In this document: positions 6,214-7,651 of the stretch, one piece after another
Layout: each line of letters opens with the position of its first letter
How positions within the stretch are numbered: position 1 is the first letter of the stretch
NCBI GenBank assembly: GCA_947630585.1
Contig: CANRIE010000033.1
Coordinates: 1 to 7,651, forward strand
DNA from: an uncultured Bacilli bacterium
Lineage (GTDB): Bacteria > Bacillota_I > Bacilli_A > RF39 > UBA660
DNA: 7,651 nt
Direction of reading: 5' to 3'
Notes under the pieces: generated by a model
What the model was told of the DNA's origin: nothing
The model's input: the letters and a program-made list of their open reading frames with translations, nothing else
Database searches by the model: none
Program-made: the position numbers and the translations under genes

Positions 6214-6240
6214 TTTAAATGTGATTTTTTCACATTTAAA
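6214..6240 (-). promoter_or_regulatory. Perfect 10-bp palindrome upstream of the cassette promoter (operator or second terminator)
   Basis: TTTAAATGTG (6214-6223) and CACATTTAAA (6231-6240) form a perfect 10-bp inverted repeat with a 7-nt centre, ending one base before the cassette's -35 box. It could be an operator for a dimeric regulator. As RNA on the minus strand it could also be a second hairpin after the 6258-7199 gene, followed after CTTGA by a T8 run, and so act as a back-up terminator. The two readings are not exclusive. The inverted repeat is direct observation; the function is inference. Confidence 0.55.
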
Positions 6241-6259
6241 AAGTGTATTTCTACACTTT
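6238..6259 (-). terminator. Terminator after the HExxH-protein gene
   Basis: AAAGTGTAGAAATACACTTT on the minus strand is a perfect 8-bp stem with a GAAA tetraloop running into T5 (6242 to 6238). The stem begins inside the TAA stop codon (6258-6260). It closes the ezrA-metallopeptidase transcription unit and nearly duplicates the terminator at 3922-3945. Confidence 0.8.
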
Positions 6260-7199
6260 AAGCCGGTTTTCTCTTTAAATCACTTCCAAGAGAATCTTGT
6301 TTTATAATCACTTCCACAATCTTATTTTGATAAACTAATCTTTCAAATTCTTTTATTTTCTTTTTATCATGAGAACTTTTCCTAAATACTTTATATAAAT
6401 TTAATTGAACTTTAGCACTATAATAAGTTTTTATAGGTGGTACTAAATTATAAATTGTATCAATATCTTTAATTAAATTAATTATTTCATCTTTACTCAT
6501 AAATTGTTCCATATAGTTTATAAATCCCGGTAAATCTGAATTAAAATAGTATTTTTCCATATCTTTTTTATCATCAAAGAAAAATTCCAATAATTTAGCT
6601 ATTTTTACTAAAGTTTGATACCTATCATATCTTCCCTTTTGATAAATTCTTGCAGTTAATAGTTCTGTATAACCTTCATTTAATCCTCTTCCAATAATTA
6701 TTTTTTCATTAACTAAATATTGTTCCAATCCTGATAAATCAAGTCCTTTTTTCTCTAAATTATTAGATGATGCCATATGTAAAAATTCATGTCCTAAAGC
6801 AGAAGTCGATGCTAACTCAATTAAATTTTTAGATGAGTTGTACACTCCTTCTGCAGACTTTAATAATATAGCTTTATTTCTTTTAACCTTAACACTTTTT
6901 AAATTCTTATAAACTGTATATAAATTATCTTGACTTGTAAATTTTTCTAATTTTCTTAAATAAGGTAGTAATTCCTTAACTTTATCTTTTTTTATTCTAT
7001 CCTTTAATTCTTCAAGACTACTATCTTTTTTTAAATGAAATTTTTTAATTACATGATTACTATATTTATTAGTTCTATTTAACATTAGTTTATTACTTGT
7101 ATATTTATAAATATTAATTAAAGTTGTAGTTGGAATTACTAAATAAATAGTTGTTAACTTTAAAGCTTCTTTGAAAGCATAAACTAAAGAATCGATCAC
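6258..7199 (-). CDS. Putative membrane-anchored HExxH zinc metallopeptidase
   Basis: I do not recognise a named family. From the GTG at 7197-7199 the protein has 313 residues. An N-terminal hydrophobic segment (about 13-31, LKLTTIYLVIPTTTLINIY) is followed by a lysine-rich stretch, so one membrane anchor with a cytoplasmic body is likely by the positive-inside rule. A zincin motif HEFLH (137-141) is followed by GLNEGYTEL (173-181), placing glutamate candidates E175 and E179 35-40 residues on, as for the third zinc ligand of gluzincins. The rest is helical and lysine-rich. Start choice: the GTG at 7209-7211, 4 codons earlier, overlaps the ribosome site AAGGAG itself. The GTG at 7197-7199 sits 11 nt after AAGGAG and shares one base with the ezrA stop (TAGTG), so it is preferred. 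Tight coupling to ezrA suggests joint expression with a division gene. Substrate unknown. Confidence 0.75.
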   Translation of the reverse strand: MIDSLVYAFKEALKLTTIYLVIPTTTLINIYKYTSNKLMLNRTNKYSNHVIKKFHLKKDSSLEELKDRIKKDKVKELLPYLRKLEKFTSQDNLYTVYKNLKSVKVKRNKAILLKSAEGVYNSSKNLIELASTSALGHEFLHMASSNNLEKKGLDLSGLEQYLVNEKIIIGRGLNEGYTELLTARIYQKGRYDRYQTLVKIAKLLEFFFDDKKDMEKYYFNSDLPGFINYMEQFMSKDEIINLIKDIDTIYNLVPPIKTYYSAKVQLNLYKVFRKSSHDKKKIKEFERLVYQNKIVEVIIKQDSLGSDLKRKPA

Positions 7200-7651
7200 T
7201 AGTATAAACACTCCTTATTAAATTTATTCTTTATTCCTGGTTCAAATTTATCTAAAACGTCTAAAACTAATTTTAAAGAAGCATCATAATTTCCTTTATA
7301 AAATAATATTTCAGCCCTATTTAAAGCTTTACTAACTTCATTATCTAATCTATATCTATTAGCATAAACAATTAAATTTTCAGCAAAATAGGCATTATGA
7401 ATAATTGTTTTCGTAGTTTTATATAGTTTAAAAACTAAATCTCTTGCTGTATCAACTCTTGTATTTAAAGTTTTAATTATAATTGGTTTCTTTTCAAGTT
7501 CTTTAATTATCTCAAGAATTGCTTCATTAGCTTCTCTTAACTCGACAAAGTAATTATTAGCAACAACTGGTATTTTAACACTTTGTATTTGTCTTTTACA
7601 AGTTTTTAATAATTCTTGAACTTCTTCTAATTGATCTCTTGCTCTTTCTTC
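7199..7651 (-). CDS. ezrA: Septation ring formation regulator EzrA, C-terminal part (gene cut by window edge)
   Basis: Translating the minus strand from the right edge gives 150 residues without interruption to a TAG stop at 7199-7201. The sequence is coiled-coil-like. It ends with blocks characteristic of the EzrA C-terminus: NAYFAENLIVYANRYR, RAEILFYKGNYDASL and KFEPGIKNK, then an unrelated short tail. EzrA is a membrane-anchored, spectrin-like coiled-coil protein that restrains FtsZ ring assembly at aberrant sites and links division to cell-wall synthesis in low-GC Gram-positives. The N-terminal membrane anchor and most of the ~560-residue protein lie outside the window. The stop overlaps the next gene's start by one base (TAGTG), and AAGGAG within the last codons serves the next gene. 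Identification rests on recalled family sequence, but the C-terminal blocks are distinctive. Confidence 0.85.
   Translation of the reverse strand, partial: EERARDQLEEVQELLKTCKRQIQSVKIPVVANNYFVELREANEAILEIIKELEKKPIIIKTLNTRVDTARDLVFKLYKTTKTIIHNAYFAENLIVYANRYRLDNEVSKALNRAEILFYKGNYDASLKLVLDVLDKFEPGIKNKFNKECLY

Noticed and set aside
6214..6240. CRP/Fnr binding site
   Set aside because: The core is TGTGA-N5-TCACA, one base shorter than the N6 spacing of known CRP/Fnr sites, and no matching regulator is in the window. Kept only as a generic palindrome.
7200..7211. GTG at 7209-7211 as the start of the HExxH gene (317 aa)
   Set aside because: Its first base is the last base of the AAGGAG ribosome site, leaving no spacing. 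The in-frame GTG four codons later has 11 nt spacing and a TAGTG junction with ezrA.

Overview
The window is strongly AT-rich, and every recognisable gene lies on the minus strand, reading leftward into a 16S rRNA gene whose first ~74 bases sit at the left edge. The 16S 5' end (GGCGGCATGCCTAAGACATG) and the gene content point to a low-GC Bacillota (Bacilli/Erysipelotrichia-like) bacterium. An alpha/beta-type small acid-soluble spore protein behind a forespore-type (sigma-G) promoter says the lineage makes, or recently made, endospores. I cannot place it to genus.

Layout in the direction of transcription (right to left). (1) 7199-7651: C-terminal part of EzrA, the cell-division regulator. It is joined by a one-base stop/start overlap to (2) 6258-7199, a putative membrane-anchored HExxH zinc metallopeptidase. 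A GAAA-loop terminator follows. (3) 3955-6151: a two-gene cassette with its own promoter, an RloA/AbiLi-type AAA/ABC-like ATPase overlapping by 11 nt an RloB/AbiLii-type Toprim-fold protein. This is the architecture of AbiL/RloAB anti-phage systems. The cassette ends in a terminator almost identical to the one before it. (4) 1532-3867: nifZ-thiI, cysteine desulfurase plus tRNA 4-thiouridine synthase, with its own promoter. (5) 1237-1452: the SASP gene with a sigma-G promoter and a good terminator. (6) 597-1139: Ntdp (DUF402) nucleoside tri-/diphosphatase with its own promoter; its stop codon lies inside a long AT hairpin. (7) 75-596: rRNA promoter region with four tandem promoters, three spaced exactly 103 bp apart, then a boxA-like antitermination site and the 16S gene.

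From memory, Bacillus carries ezrA, nifZ, thiI and sspA close together in this order. Read that way, the RloAB-like defence cassette is an insertion into an otherwise conserved housekeeping/sporulation locus. Near-identical 21-bp repeats (terminator hairpins) at 3925-3945 and 6238-6258 bracket it. The most interesting material is this cassette: its flanking repeats, a perfect 10-bp palindrome just upstream of its promoter, and a roughly 100-residue insertion within the RloB protein.
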